DNA of 53,253 bases from Litorimonas sp964414555 (GTDB taxonomy: Bacteria; Pseudomonadota; Alphaproteobacteria; Caulobacterales; Maricaulaceae): contig CAYPWW010000009.1 in NCBI GenBank assembly GCA_964414555.1, positions 1 through 53,253 on the forward strand, written 5' to 3'. A model generated the notes under the pieces. That model did not search any database. It was not told the DNA's origin and worked only from the letters and a program-made list of their open reading frames with translations. The translations under genes and the position numbers were made by a program. Below are positions 36,109 through 44,156 of the stretch, piece after piece. The stretch's first letter is position 1. Each line of letters opens with the position of its first letter.

Positions 36109-36762
36109 ATGTCTACAAAAAAGCCCTCAGATGTAATCATCATTGGCGCAGGCGGGCATGCCCGTGTTTTGGCAGATATTCTGCGCGCCCAAGGCGCACT
36201 CTCGCGACTTCGTGGATTTATCGACCCCGCGATCCCTGCTGGCGACACACCGCCGGGCTGGGAGCAACCCGTTCTGGGCAATGACGATGTCTTGCCGGAC
36301 CATGCTGGATGCAACTTTATCGTCGGGATCGGCACGGTGAAAGGCGGATCGAAACTGCGGGCAAAACTATTTAACACCGCGGTCGCCGCAGGACTTCATC
36401 CTGTAACGCTAATCCATCCAACCGCCACAATCGCGACGAACGTAGGGCTGGGCGCGGGCACGGCAGTTATGGCCGGTGTCATTGTGAACACGGACGCGCA
36501 GATCGGGCAGAATTGCATCCTAAATACAGGCTGCGTCGTCGAGCATGACGTCGTGTTATACGACCACGTCCACATTGCCCCCGGCGCAAAGATTTCAGGG
36601 GGATGTCAGATCGGCGCACATACTCTGATCGGGATTGGCGCTATTCTGATCCAAATGCAAAAAATCGGAGAGAGCGCAACGGTCGGCGCGGGCAGCGTCG
36701 TAATTTCTGATGTCGCGTCTGCCGACACGGTCGTAGGAGCGCCCGCTCGATCGCAAGGCTAA
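36109..36762 (+). CDS. Hexapeptide acyltransferase, LegH/NeuD/PglD-like
   Basis: 217 residues: an N-terminal Rossmann-like domain beginning VIIIGAGGHARVLADIL (about 9-25) that binds the UDP-sugar in PglD, then a left-handed beta helix of hexapeptide repeats (LIHPTATIATNVGLGAG through IGAILIQMQKIGESATVGAGSVV). His in VVEHDV is the likely general base. In this operon the most useful role is LegH, N-acetylation of the 4-amino group, but NeuD-type O-acetylation of the nonulosonate cannot be excluded. It converges on wbpD with 13 bases between. Confidence 0.8.
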   Translation: MSTKKPSDVIIIGAGGHARVLADILRAQGALSRLRGFIDPAIPAGDTPPGWEQPVLGNDDVLPDHAGCNFIVGIGTVKGGSKLRAKLFNTAVAAGLHPVTLIHPTATIATNVGLGAGTAVMAGVIVNTDAQIGQNCILNTGCVVEHDVVLYDHVHIAPGAKISGGCQIGAHTLIGIGAILIQMQKIGESATVGAGSVVISDVASADTVVGAPARSQG

Positions 36763-36775
36763 TCTGCACGCGCCT

Positions 36776-37381
36776 TTAACTGATGCGGCGCAGCTCTCCG
36801 GAGACTTCTTCGTACTGATCACCCGTGCGAGGGCAGACAAGATTGCCGTCCGCATCGGGCCTAAGCATTTCTCCCGCATGAGAGGCCCAGCCAATTCGCC
36901 GCGCCGGTACGCCCGCCATCACGGCATGGGGCGAGACATTTTTTGTCACGACGGCACCCGCCGCGATAAAGCAATATTCGCCCAACTCATGCCCGCAAAC
37001 GATGGTCGCATTCGCGCCAATCGTCGCGCCTTTGCGTACGGGTGTAAGCGCGTATTCCTCGCGACGGTTAACCTCTGCACGTGGTGTCGTGACATTTGTG
37101 AACACCATTGACGGACCGCAGAAGACGCCATCTTCCAGCTCCACGCCTTTATAAAGCGCAACATTATTCTGGATCTTACAGCCATTGCCGATTTTAACGT
37201 CTGGCCCAGCCATAACGTTCTGACCCAGAGAGCAATTCTGACCGATGGTCGTGCCTGATAGGATATGGGCGAAATGCCAAATTTTCGTGCCAGCGCCGAT
37301 GGCTGTGTTTGCGTCGACATAGACGGACTCATGCACGAAGGCATCCGCGTCGATGTCTGCGGTAGAGGAAATGCGGCTCAT
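36776..37381 (-). CDS. wbpD: UDP-GlcNAc3N-uronate N-acetyltransferase, WbpD/WlbB-like
   Basis: Acetylates the 3-amino group of UDP-2-acetamido-3-amino-2,3-dideoxyglucuronic acid. 201 residues of left-handed beta helix, with HESVYVDANTAIGAGTKIWHFAHILSG at the start, the substrate loop VFTNVTTPRAEVNRREEY and a C-terminal CPRTGDQYEE that matches the WlbB/WbpD tail. Last gene of wbpE-wbpA-wbpD (gaps of 29 and 5 bases). The trio gives the 3-amination branch together with the WbpB-like enzyme at 14.6 kb. Confidence 0.87.
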   Translation of the reverse strand: MSRISSTADIDADAFVHESVYVDANTAIGAGTKIWHFAHILSGTTIGQNCSLGQNVMAGPDVKIGNGCKIQNNVALYKGVELEDGVFCGPSMVFTNVTTPRAEVNRREEYALTPVRKGATIGANATIVCGHELGEYCFIAAGAVVTKNVSPHAVMAGVPARRIGWASHAGEMLRPDADGNLVCPRTGDQYEEVSGELRRIS

Positions 37382-37386
37382 GGGCT

Positions 37387-38700
37387 TTACGCTTTCACAA
37401 TCGTGTCAGGGAATTCGGAAATGATATCTGCAGTCGCATTGCGGGTGTCGATTACAAGTGGCAGGGCTTCGCACAGGGCTCGATAATCAACGTCCTTGTG
37501 CGCTGTCGCAATAACCGCAGCATCAAAACCGTTCATATTGGAAACACTTTTCATGCCAGCGAATTCTGGGTGTTCGCGCGTCATCGGTATCTCAGGGATC
37601 ATCGGGTCCAAATAAGACACGTCCGCTCCATGCTCGCGCAGCAGATGGATCAGCTCCAATGCGGGGCTCTCACGCATGTCGTCAATGTCGGCCTTATACG
37701 CCACGCCAACCAGTAGAACTTTCGATCCCGCAAGCGCCTTGCGCAGACGCAAACTCATTTCTTCTAGCAAGCGTTGGACGACCCTGCGCGGCATCTGCGT
37801 GTTCACATCACCTGCAAGCTCAATGAAATGCGTCGACAGGCCATACTCGCGTGCCTTGTAAGACAAGTAATAAGGGTCGATACGAATACAGTGTCCGCCA
37901 ACACCTGGCCCGGGATAGAACGCTTGGAACCCAAAAGGCTTTGTCTTGGCTGCGTCAATGACTTCCCAAATATCGATATCCATCGCTTCAAAGATGACCT
38001 TCATCTCATTGACGGCGGCGATATTGATCCATCGATAAATATTCTCGACTAGCTTCGTAGCTTCGGCGGTTTTGGAATCGCGAACCACGACCGTTGTGAC
38101 AATCAAATCATAAACAGCCTTGGCCATTTCGCGAGCTTGCGGGCCATCTGCGCCGACAACTTTTGGAATGGTAGACGTCTCAAAATTCGGATTGCCCGGA
38201 TCTTCGCGCTCTGGAGAATAGGCAAGAGCAAAATCTTTACCCGCCATCAAGCCTGAAGTCTCTAAGATCGGCTTCATCACCTCTTCAGTCGTGCCGGGAT
38301 AAGTCGTGGATTCTAACACGACCAACTGACCTTGGCGCAGAACCGTCGCCAGTGTCTCGCAGGTGGAAACGACATAAGACAAATCAGGCTGATGATGCAC
38401 ATCCAGCGGTGTCGGCACTGCGATCAGGATGGCGTCCGCCTCGGCCAGGTCGGCTGGCATATGGGTTGCACGAAACAGCTTTTTCTCAACCATCTCGGCC
38501 ACGCGATCATCGGCGATATGGCGCATCCCACTCTCGCCGCGATTAAGCTGTGCGGCCCGGTCTTCGGAGATATCATATCCGATGACGCGAACGCCTTGTC
38601 GCACATAAGCCTCAGCCAACGGCAGGCCAACATAGCCCAGTCCGACGATACCAACGACCAGATCGCCACTTGCGATCTTCTTTAAAAACGTCTGTTCCAT
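37387..38700 (-). CDS. wbpA: UDP-N-acetylglucosamine 6-dehydrogenase, WbpA-like
   Basis: Oxidises C6 of UDP-GlcNAc twice to the uronic acid using two NAD. The start is the ATG at 38700 (MEQTFLKKI), 437 residues; the nine codons upstream are not needed. Rossmann motif GIVGLGYVG (17-25), catalytic Cys271 in GPGVGGHCIRIDPYYLS, and the C-terminal Rossmann segment VLLVGVAYKADIDDMRESPALELI. The GxCIxxDPxYL form is that of the UDP-GlcNAc/UDP-ManNAc branch (WbpA/TviB). Confidence 0.93.
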   Translation of the reverse strand: MEQTFLKKIASGDLVVGIVGLGYVGLPLAEAYVRQGVRVIGYDISEDRAAQLNRGESGMRHIADDRVAEMVEKKLFRATHMPADLAEADAILIAVPTPLDVHHQPDLSYVVSTCETLATVLRQGQLVVLESTTYPGTTEEVMKPILETSGLMAGKDFALAYSPEREDPGNPNFETSTIPKVVGADGPQAREMAKAVYDLIVTTVVVRDSKTAEATKLVENIYRWINIAAVNEMKVIFEAMDIDIWEVIDAAKTKPFGFQAFYPGPGVGGHCIRIDPYYLSYKAREYGLSTHFIELAGDVNTQMPRRVVQRLLEEMSLRLRKALAGSKVLLVGVAYKADIDDMRESPALELIHLLREHGADVSYLDPMIPEIPMTREHPEFAGMKSVSNMNGFDAAVIATAHKDVDYRALCEALPLVIDTRNATADIISEFPDTIVKA

Positions 38701-38729
38701 AGCCGTGTTTATTCCCTTTACCCGCAAGA

Positions 38730-39851
38730 TTATCCGTTCGCCAAAACAGCTTTCGCCGTTTCAACAACTTTGTCCTGATCCGTTTGGCTGAGATAAGGAT
38801 GCATGGGCAGGCTGATGATGTGGTCGATACAGTCCATTGTATTCGCAACGCCGCCATGACCAACCGGGAAACGATCATAGGCCGTCTGCATGTGAACGGG
38901 TTTCGGGTAATAACGCGCCGTTGGGATGCCATGCTCTTTCAGCGACGCAGCAAAGCCCAGCGGATCCGGCACCTCGATCGTGAATTGCGCCCAGGTCGAC
39001 ACAACGCCGTCCATCACATGCGGCACGCGGGTCGCATGACCCTTCAGCTCTTCAATGTAGCGCTTAGCCACCGCGTTTCGCTTTTCAATCTCATCGGCAA
39101 AGACCGCCAGTTTTGGAAGCAAGATTGCAGCCTGAATTGTATCAAGGCGCGAGTTCATGCCGACGCGCACATTGTCATATTTGTCTGTGCCCTTGCCGTG
39201 GATGCGGACGCTATCCATGGCCTTGCCCAACTCTGCATCATTCGTCAGCACGGCACCGCCGTCACCGTAACAGCCCAGCGGCTTCGCTGGGAAAAAGCTG
39301 GTTGTCGTGACATCTACCCAATGCAGCGGGTGCTTGCCGTTGAGCGTCGTGCCAAAGCCTTGCGCGCTATCCGCGATCAGCTTCAGGCCATTTTCGCGCG
39401 CGATTGGGGCGATCGCTTCATAATTAGCGGATTGTCCAAACAGGTCCACAGCGATGACGCCAAACAGCTCCAAGCCGTCCGCCTTCGCACCCGCAATCGC
39501 AGCCTTCAGGCTCTCAGGGCACATGTTGTATGTGTCGCGATCAATATCGACGAAGACAGGCACCGCGCCCATGATGGCGATGATTTCAGCCGTCGCGCAA
39601 TAGGTGAAGGACGGGCAGAATACAGCCGAACCACGTGGAACTTTCCACCCGATCATCGGCAGGATCAGCGCGTCCGTCCCATTGGCACAGCCCAGCGCCA
39701 CATCGGCCTGTCCGAAAGTCGCCAGCTCTGCCTCAAACTGTTTGACCTGCGGGCCCATGATATAGCGTCCGGATGACAAAACATCGGCGATACCCGCCTC
39801 GATATCCGCACGAAGGCGGTTCTGCTGTGCGTGAAGATCAATGAAGTGCAT
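38730..39851 (-). CDS. wbpE: DegT-family aminotransferase, WbpE/WlbC-like
   Basis: PLP enzyme that aminates C3 of UDP-3-keto-GlcNAcA. 373 residues, beginning MHFIDLHAQQNRLRADIEAGI, with GCANGTDALILPM for PLP phosphate, Asp161 (LIADSAQGFG) and the PLP lysine Lys190 in TSFFPAKPLGCYGDGG. The FFPxKxLGCYGDGG form is that of WbpE/WlbC. First gene of wbpEAD; the 146 bases upstream must hold the operon promoter, but no convincing -35/-10 pair was seen. Confidence 0.9.
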   Translation of the reverse strand: MHFIDLHAQQNRLRADIEAGIADVLSSGRYIMGPQVKQFEAELATFGQADVALGCANGTDALILPMIGWKVPRGSAVFCPSFTYCATAEIIAIMGAVPVFVDIDRDTYNMCPESLKAAIAGAKADGLELFGVIAVDLFGQSANYEAIAPIARENGLKLIADSAQGFGTTLNGKHPLHWVDVTTTSFFPAKPLGCYGDGGAVLTNDAELGKAMDSVRIHGKGTDKYDNVRVGMNSRLDTIQAAILLPKLAVFADEIEKRNAVAKRYIEELKGHATRVPHVMDGVVSTWAQFTIEVPDPLGFAASLKEHGIPTARYYPKPVHMQTAYDRFPVGHGGVANTMDCIDHIISLPMHPYLSQTDQDKVVETAKAVLANG

Positions 39852-39997
39852 TGGCTTACTCTCGTGAGCTTGTGGATGGAGACCATATGGGGCTTATAAA
39901 CCGCGACATAGGCGGTTCCAGCCCGTGTGTCAGCCTTGTTTACAGCTTTTGCAAGCGCTGTTCACAGGGCGCACTGCCCCAATCGCGCACAACTCAC

Positions 39998-40720
39998 CTA
40001 TTTTGGAACGCCGCGCTGTTGTCGGGCCCAGACTTTCTCCCAAATGATTTCGCTTTTCAATTTGGCAACGAAATCAGTATGCGCCTTCGCCTCAGCCTCT
40101 TGAATCAGCCGGATAAGAGGCTGCTCTCGCTGGCGCGCCACAGGGAATTCGGAGGGGGAACTCATCGCCTCAGCCCTAGCATCTAGACCAAGACTCATCG
40201 CGCGTCCGCCGCTCAGTTCCAGATAGACCGCCGCCAACAATTCTGAGTCAATAATGGCGCCATGTTTGTCCCGCGACGACAGCGAAATATCAAACCGCTT
40301 ACAGAGCGCATCTAGCGAAGCGGGCGAGCCGGGAAATTTGGCGTGGGCCATTGCCAGCGTATCTTTAAATCGGCTGCGGGGCAGGGGCTCAAAATTTGCA
40401 CGGGACAATTCTGCATTAATAAAGCCCATGTCGAATTGGGCATTATGCGCGATCAAAATTGCGTCGCCGACAAAATCTAAAAACTCCTGCGCCTTGTCTT
40501 TGAACAAAGGTTTCCCACGCAGGAAGTCCGTCGTCAGTCCTGTGATCTCGACGACTTTATCCGGCACGTTGCGCAGCGGATCGCAATAAGTATGAAACTG
40601 CCGTCCCGTCGGAAGCAGATCGACAATTTCGATACAGCCAATTTCGGTAATCCGGTCCGCCCCCTTGGCGTCAAACCCAGTTGTTTCCGTATCGAAAATG
40701 ATTTCGCGAAGACCCGTCAT
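39998..40720 (-). CDS. dnaQ: DNA polymerase III epsilon subunit (3'-5' exonuclease)
   Basis: Proofreading exonuclease of the replicative polymerase. 240 residues, with the DEDDh residues Asp10 and Glu12 (FDTETTGFD), Asp97 (AHNAQFD), His153 and Asp158 (DKHGAIIDSEL). The C-terminal tail (about 185-240) would bind the alpha subunit. Last gene of the minus-strand set ppsR-maf-aroE-coaE-dnaQ, a conserved alphaproteobacterial order next to the origin. The gap of 82 bases to coaE could hold its own promoter. Confidence 0.95.
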   Translation of the reverse strand: MTGLREIIFDTETTGFDAKGADRITEIGCIEIVDLLPTGRQFHTYCDPLRNVPDKVVEITGLTTDFLRGKPLFKDKAQEFLDFVGDAILIAHNAQFDMGFINAELSRANFEPLPRSRFKDTLAMAHAKFPGSPASLDALCKRFDISLSSRDKHGAIIDSELLAAVYLELSGGRAMSLGLDARAEAMSSPSEFPVARQREQPLIRLIQEAEAKAHTDFVAKLKSEIIWEKVWARQQRGVPK

Positions 40721-40802
40721 ACGATGAATCTAAGAGATAACGTCACGAATTGCACGGCTCAGGCAGAGGCTTTTGTGGAACGAATATTCTCCCAGCTGCG
40801 CA

Positions 40803-41393
40803 TTAGCTTGCAAGAACATGATCGAGGATCTCCGCAACCTTCGCCCGCGCCACATCGAAGCCACGGTCCGTCTCGACAAGATAATTTGCCTTTGTGCGTT
40901 TCTGTGCGTCAGGCATTTGCTTCGAGAGGATCATCTCGAACATTTCCTCACTCATGCCAGGTCGAGACAGGACACGTTCGCGTTGAACCTCTGCGGGCGC
41001 CGTGACAACGACTGTCGCATCGACCTTTTTATCTCCGCCCGTTTCGAACAGGAGCGGGATGTCAAAAACAACAGCCTTGGCGTGCTTTGCTTTTGCGTCC
41101 TGTAAGAATCGTGTGCGCGCTTCACCCACCCAAGGATGAATGAAGCTTTCCAAGACTTTCAAGTTCAATGGATCGGCGCGCATATGTGTGCCGAGGCGCT
41201 TGCGGTCCACAGCGTCGTCCACGACCGCATCTGGAAAGACGGCTCGAATTAATGGGACGGCGCGTCCGCCCTTCTCATAAAGACGGTGAACTTCCGCATC
41301 CGCGTCAAACACAGGGCAACCAAGATCAGCGAACATTTGTGCCGTTGTCGTTTTGCCCATGCCGATGGAGCCCGTCAGTCCGATGATTTTCAT
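40803..41393 (-). CDS. coaE: Dephospho-CoA kinase
   Basis: Last step of coenzyme A synthesis: phosphorylates the ribose 3'-OH of dephospho-CoA. 196 residues. P-loop GSIGMGKTT at 8-16, VFDADAEVHRLYEKGG for dephospho-CoA binding, and the lid VLSRPGMSEEMFEMILSKQMP. It follows aroE after 10 bases in the conserved maf-aroE-coaE-dnaQ order. Confidence 0.96.
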   Translation of the reverse strand: MKIIGLTGSIGMGKTTTAQMFADLGCPVFDADAEVHRLYEKGGRAVPLIRAVFPDAVVDDAVDRKRLGTHMRADPLNLKVLESFIHPWVGEARTRFLQDAKAKHAKAVVFDIPLLFETGGDKKVDATVVVTAPAEVQRERVLSRPGMSEEMFEMILSKQMPDAQKRTKANYLVETDRGFDVARAKVAEILDHVLAS

Positions 41394-41403
41394 AACTGAG
41401 ACC

Positions 41404-42255
41404 TCATCGTCGTCCCGTCTTCAGCGCTTCGAGTAGCGTTTGCGTCGGATCAAGGCTCTCTGGCGGGCGCTGACCGTAGAAGAGCTTAAATGAAGGTCGG
41501 GCTTGCGCGATTAGCATTTCTAAACCGCCCAGTGTTTCCAGACCGCGCGCCCGTGCCGCTGCCATCAAAGGCGTGACACGCGGGGTATAGATGAGGTCAT
41601 AGATCAACGCATCGTCCGGCGCCGCCTCCAGCGATAAATCCAAGGCTGGCTTGCCGGTCATTCCGGCGGCGCTGGCATTGATGATCAAGCCTGCGCGCGC
41701 GACCGCTTGTTCTCGATGCGCCCACGCCAGCGTATAAAGGCTGGGGACGTCCACGGCCCGGACGAGGTCTTCGGCCTTGGAATCCGTCCGGTTGACGAGG
41801 CATATCTCCGGCACACCCAGTGAGAGCAACGCCCCAAGAACAGCACGGCACGCCCCGCCCGCGCCAATAACCAGCGCGCTCACGCCTTGCAAATGGGTGA
41901 CGCCCAGTTTTGCGATGAGCGGAGCTGCGAAACCTTCCAGATCCGTATTATGCGCGACCAGCTGTCCCCGCGATTTATACAGGCAATTTGCGACACCTAG
42001 CTTGGCGGCGTCATCGGTCGCAATATCGCCTGCTTCAAACGCAGCATGTTTTAGCGGCAGGGTCACATTCATGCCGGAAAGCGTTGTGTGTTTTAGACTG
42101 CGAAACGCCTCCGTCGCAGAGGCTGGGTCCACAGCAAAGGGAATATAGGCGCCTGAAATGCCCATTTCCTTCAGCCAATAACTGTGCAGAACAGGCGATA
42201 GGGAGTGATGGATAGGCCACCCACATACACCCGCGACTTTTGGAATAACGCTCAT
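41404..42255 (-). CDS. aroE: Shikimate dehydrogenase (NADP+)
   Basis: Reduces 3-dehydroshikimate in aromatic amino acid synthesis. 283 residues: shikimate-binding SLSP (18-21), catalytic Lys69 (NVTLPLK) and Asp105 (NTDLEGF), NADP motif GAGGACRA near 132 and NRT (LVNRTDSKAED). The ATG overlaps the maf stop by four bases. Active-site residues are complete. Confidence 0.95.
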   Translation of the reverse strand: MSVIPKVAGVCGWPIHHSLSPVLHSYWLKEMGISGAYIPFAVDPASATEAFRSLKHTTLSGMNVTLPLKHAAFEAGDIATDDAAKLGVANCLYKSRGQLVAHNTDLEGFAAPLIAKLGVTHLQGVSALVIGAGGACRAVLGALLSLGVPEICLVNRTDSKAEDLVRAVDVPSLYTLAWAHREQAVARAGLIINASAAGMTGKPALDLSLEAAPDDALIYDLIYTPRVTPLMAAARARGLETLGGLEMLIAQARPSFKLFYGQRPPESLDPTQTLLEALKTGRR

Positions 42256-42845
42256 GTTTGCACCACACCACGCGTCCGCAGAAAGTCCAGCACGGGTAAA
42301 AGGTCCAACCCGAGGATAGCAAAGAAGCCGCCCTCGACTTTAGAGAACAGCTGCGCGCCCGGGCCTTCAAAACGATATGCGCCAACCGATCGGGTCAATT
42401 GCTCACCCTCGGCCTTTATATATGCCTCTAGAAAATCTTCAGAGAACTCGCGTACCCACAATTTGGTCCGGCACATATGCCGCCAAATCGGCGCACCATT
42501 TTCACAGATCACGACAGCGCCGATGAGCTCGTGCATTTTACCGCGCATGAATAGTAAGCGCGCACGGGCTTCATCCAAATCTTTCGGTTTATCGAATAGC
42601 TGCCCATCCATGACCATGATCTGATCTGCCCCAATCACAAGGCCGGGGGTTTGACGGGACACGCGCATAGCTTTGGCTTCGGCCAGCGCATCGGCAATAT
42701 CCCGCAGTCGCGCGCCTTCAGCCAGCATTGCGTCCTTAATCGCCGCCTCATCAACAGGCCGGACCATGACCTCATAGTCGAGTCCTGCGCCGTCGAGGAT
42801 TTGTTTGCGAATGGCGGAGCCACTAGCGAGTATCAATCCACTCAT
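42252..42845 (-). CDS. maf: Maf-family nucleoside triphosphate pyrophosphatase
   Basis: House-cleaning pyrophosphatase of the Maf/Ham1 superfamily acting on non-canonical nucleotides. 197 residues: N-terminal LILASGSAIRKQIL (4-17), catalytic-base region GADQIM (Asp74), and KDLDEARARLLFMRGKMHEL. It overlaps aroE downstream and ppsR upstream by four bases each, so the three are translationally coupled. The exact substrate (dTTP/UTP or m7GTP type) is not read from the sequence. Confidence 0.93.
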   Translation of the reverse strand: MSGLILASGSAIRKQILDGAGLDYEVMVRPVDEAAIKDAMLAEGARLRDIADALAEAKAMRVSRQTPGLVIGADQIMVMDGQLFDKPKDLDEARARLLFMRGKMHELIGAVVICENGAPIWRHMCRTKLWVREFSEDFLEAYIKAEGEQLTRSVGAYRFEGPGAQLFSKVEGGFFAILGLDLLPVLDFLRTRGVVQT

Positions 42846-43699
42846 AACCCGCCTCGTCTTTCTTCAATCGGCCGCGCGACATTATAGGCGTTGATAATCT
42901 GTGCCGCTGTTTCCTCAATGGAACGGCGGGTCACATCAATCACCTTATACCCGCGACGCACAAACATGCGTTTCGCTTCGCGCATTTCGTCGCGCACGCG
43001 CTCTTGATCAATGTAATCTGTCGCTTCGGTCTGGCGCAGTCCCATCAATCTTTGTTGGCGAATTTGCACGATCCGATCAGGTGAGGCGACAAGGCCAACG
43101 ATAAAGGGCTTCGTGAAACTCTCAAGAATGGCCGGCAGAGGCGCGCCCGGCACCAGAGGGATGTTGCCCGCCTTATATCCACGGTTTCCCAGGTAGATGC
43201 AGGTCGGCGTTTTCGACGTGCGCGAAATGCCCAATAGAATGATGTCTGCCTCTGCCAGACCTGACACGGCCTGCCCGTCATCATGCGCCATCGCATAATC
43301 CAATGCCTCGATCCGCGAATAATAGGCATCGTCAAGATTTCGCTGCGCACCGACTTCATCACTTACCGCCGAGCCCAGATAGCGCCCTAAGAGTGAGAGC
43401 GACCCATCAAGAATAGAGAGTTGCGGAATATTATTCTCGCTACAGAACTTAACCAACGCACGCCGGCGCTCTGGATTGACGAGCGTGTGGAATACAACAC
43501 CTGGCTTTGTACGGATCGCATTGAACGTTTGCTCTAGCTGAGCCTCTGAACGCACAAGCGCGTGGAGATGTTCCAGCGCCGTTGCATTTCGGAATTGAGC
43601 CGTAGACGCCTTCATCATGGCGACCAAAGTTTCACCGGTCGAGTCAGAGACAAGGTGAACGTGAAAATAGATCGCGATATTAGGATTGCGCTCGGTCAT
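42842..43699 (-). CDS. ppsR: Pyruvate, phosphate/water dikinase regulatory protein (DUF299)
   Basis: Bifunctional kinase/phosphorylase that switches PEP synthase or pyruvate phosphate dikinase. The start is the ATG at 43699 (MTERNPNIAIYFHVHLVSDSTGET); the open frame extends upstream into the origin region and is not conserved there. 285 residues, with SDSTGET at 18-24 and the P-loop GISRTSKT at 157-164. Its homolog is the first gene beside the origin in Caulobacter. It begins the ppsR-maf-aroE-coaE-dnaQ transcript. Confidence 0.93.
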   Translation of the reverse strand: MTERNPNIAIYFHVHLVSDSTGETLVAMMKASTAQFRNATALEHLHALVRSEAQLEQTFNAIRTKPGVVFHTLVNPERRRALVKFCSENNIPQLSILDGSLSLLGRYLGSAVSDEVGAQRNLDDAYYSRIEALDYAMAHDDGQAVSGLAEADIILLGISRTSKTPTCIYLGNRGYKAGNIPLVPGAPLPAILESFTKPFIVGLVASPDRIVQIRQQRLMGLRQTEATDYIDQERVRDEMREAKRMFVRRGYKVIDVTRRSIEETAAQIINAYNVARPIEERRGGL

Positions 43700-43845
43700 G
43701 GGCCCCTTCGTTTCGCAAACCCATCCCCTGCTGTCCACACCCAATGGCTCCAGCCCTGGTTTGACGTGGATCACGGGTATGGAATCCCCAAGCTGACCAG
43801 AAGCACTCACAGCTGGTACGTGAGCAGCGTTAACTTTGTGAAGAG

Positions 43846-43854
43846 TGTGGATAG
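43846..43854 (-). promoter_or_regulatory. DnaA box (strongest in oriC)
   Basis: TGTGGATAG on the plus strand, i.e. CTATCCACA on the minus strand, one mismatch from the consensus TTATCCACA. A GANTC site (GAATC, 43854-43858) overlaps its last base, so DnaA binding and adenine methylation could interact. Confidence 0.65.
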
Positions 43855-44056
43855 AATCTGCTCAGAGACTTACACCAAGAGTCTTCCACAGGCTAAATCA
43901 GCGTATAGATTGTGTCAGATCACTTTATTCAAAAATCTGCTATCTGACTTATGCAATATGTCTCGCAGAACATATCCCATATCAGCCTGTTGAAATTAAA
44001 CTCTCCTAACAAAAGGTGAATCCATTCACATTCTCACACGCTCTACATCTACTCCT

Positions 44057-44083
44057 TCTTTTCTAAAATTTTTTTAGAGAAGA
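44057..44083. repeat. AT-rich inverted repeat in oriC
   Basis: TCTTTTCTAAAA and TTTTAGAGAAGA form a 12-pair stem with one mismatch around a three-base TTT. It is the most AT-rich point of the origin region and lies about 70 bases before hemE. It may be the DNA-unwinding element or a terminator-like structure; only the inverted repeat itself is certain. Confidence 0.6.
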
Positions 44084-44156
44084 TTGGGACACTTGGATAT
44101 GTGCGGGGGAAACGCTAAGGCCCGCTTTGTCATCAGGCTTAGCAAAGTGTGAAATC

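Larger units (their letters stand above)
43700..44156. other. Candidate chromosomal replication origin (oriC)
   Basis: 457 bases without a gene between divergent ppsR and hemE, the place of the Caulobacter origin. Contents: a DnaA box with one mismatch to TGTGGATAA at 43846-43854 (TGTGGATAG); weaker boxes at 43731-43739 (CTGTCCACA), 43765-43773 (CGTGGATCA) and 43882-43890 (TCTTCCACA); GANTC methylation sites at 43782, 43854, 43879 and 44018; and an AT-rich half (43981-44100 has 42 G/C in 120 bases) with a long inverted repeat at 44057-44083. All of this is read from the sequence; the origin call is inference from content and position. Confidence 0.8.

Noticed and set aside
38784..39776. 330-residue open frame on the plus strand
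   Set aside because: Wholly antisense to wbpE, which has complete family motifs; the antisense product has no recognisable domain.
39870..39878. TGTGGATGG as a DnaA box upstream of wbpE
   Set aside because: Two mismatches, isolated, and not in an AT-rich region.
43700..43810. Upstream extension of ppsR by 37 codons
   Set aside because: It runs into the origin region and lacks resemblance to the family; the ATG at 43699 gives the usual length.
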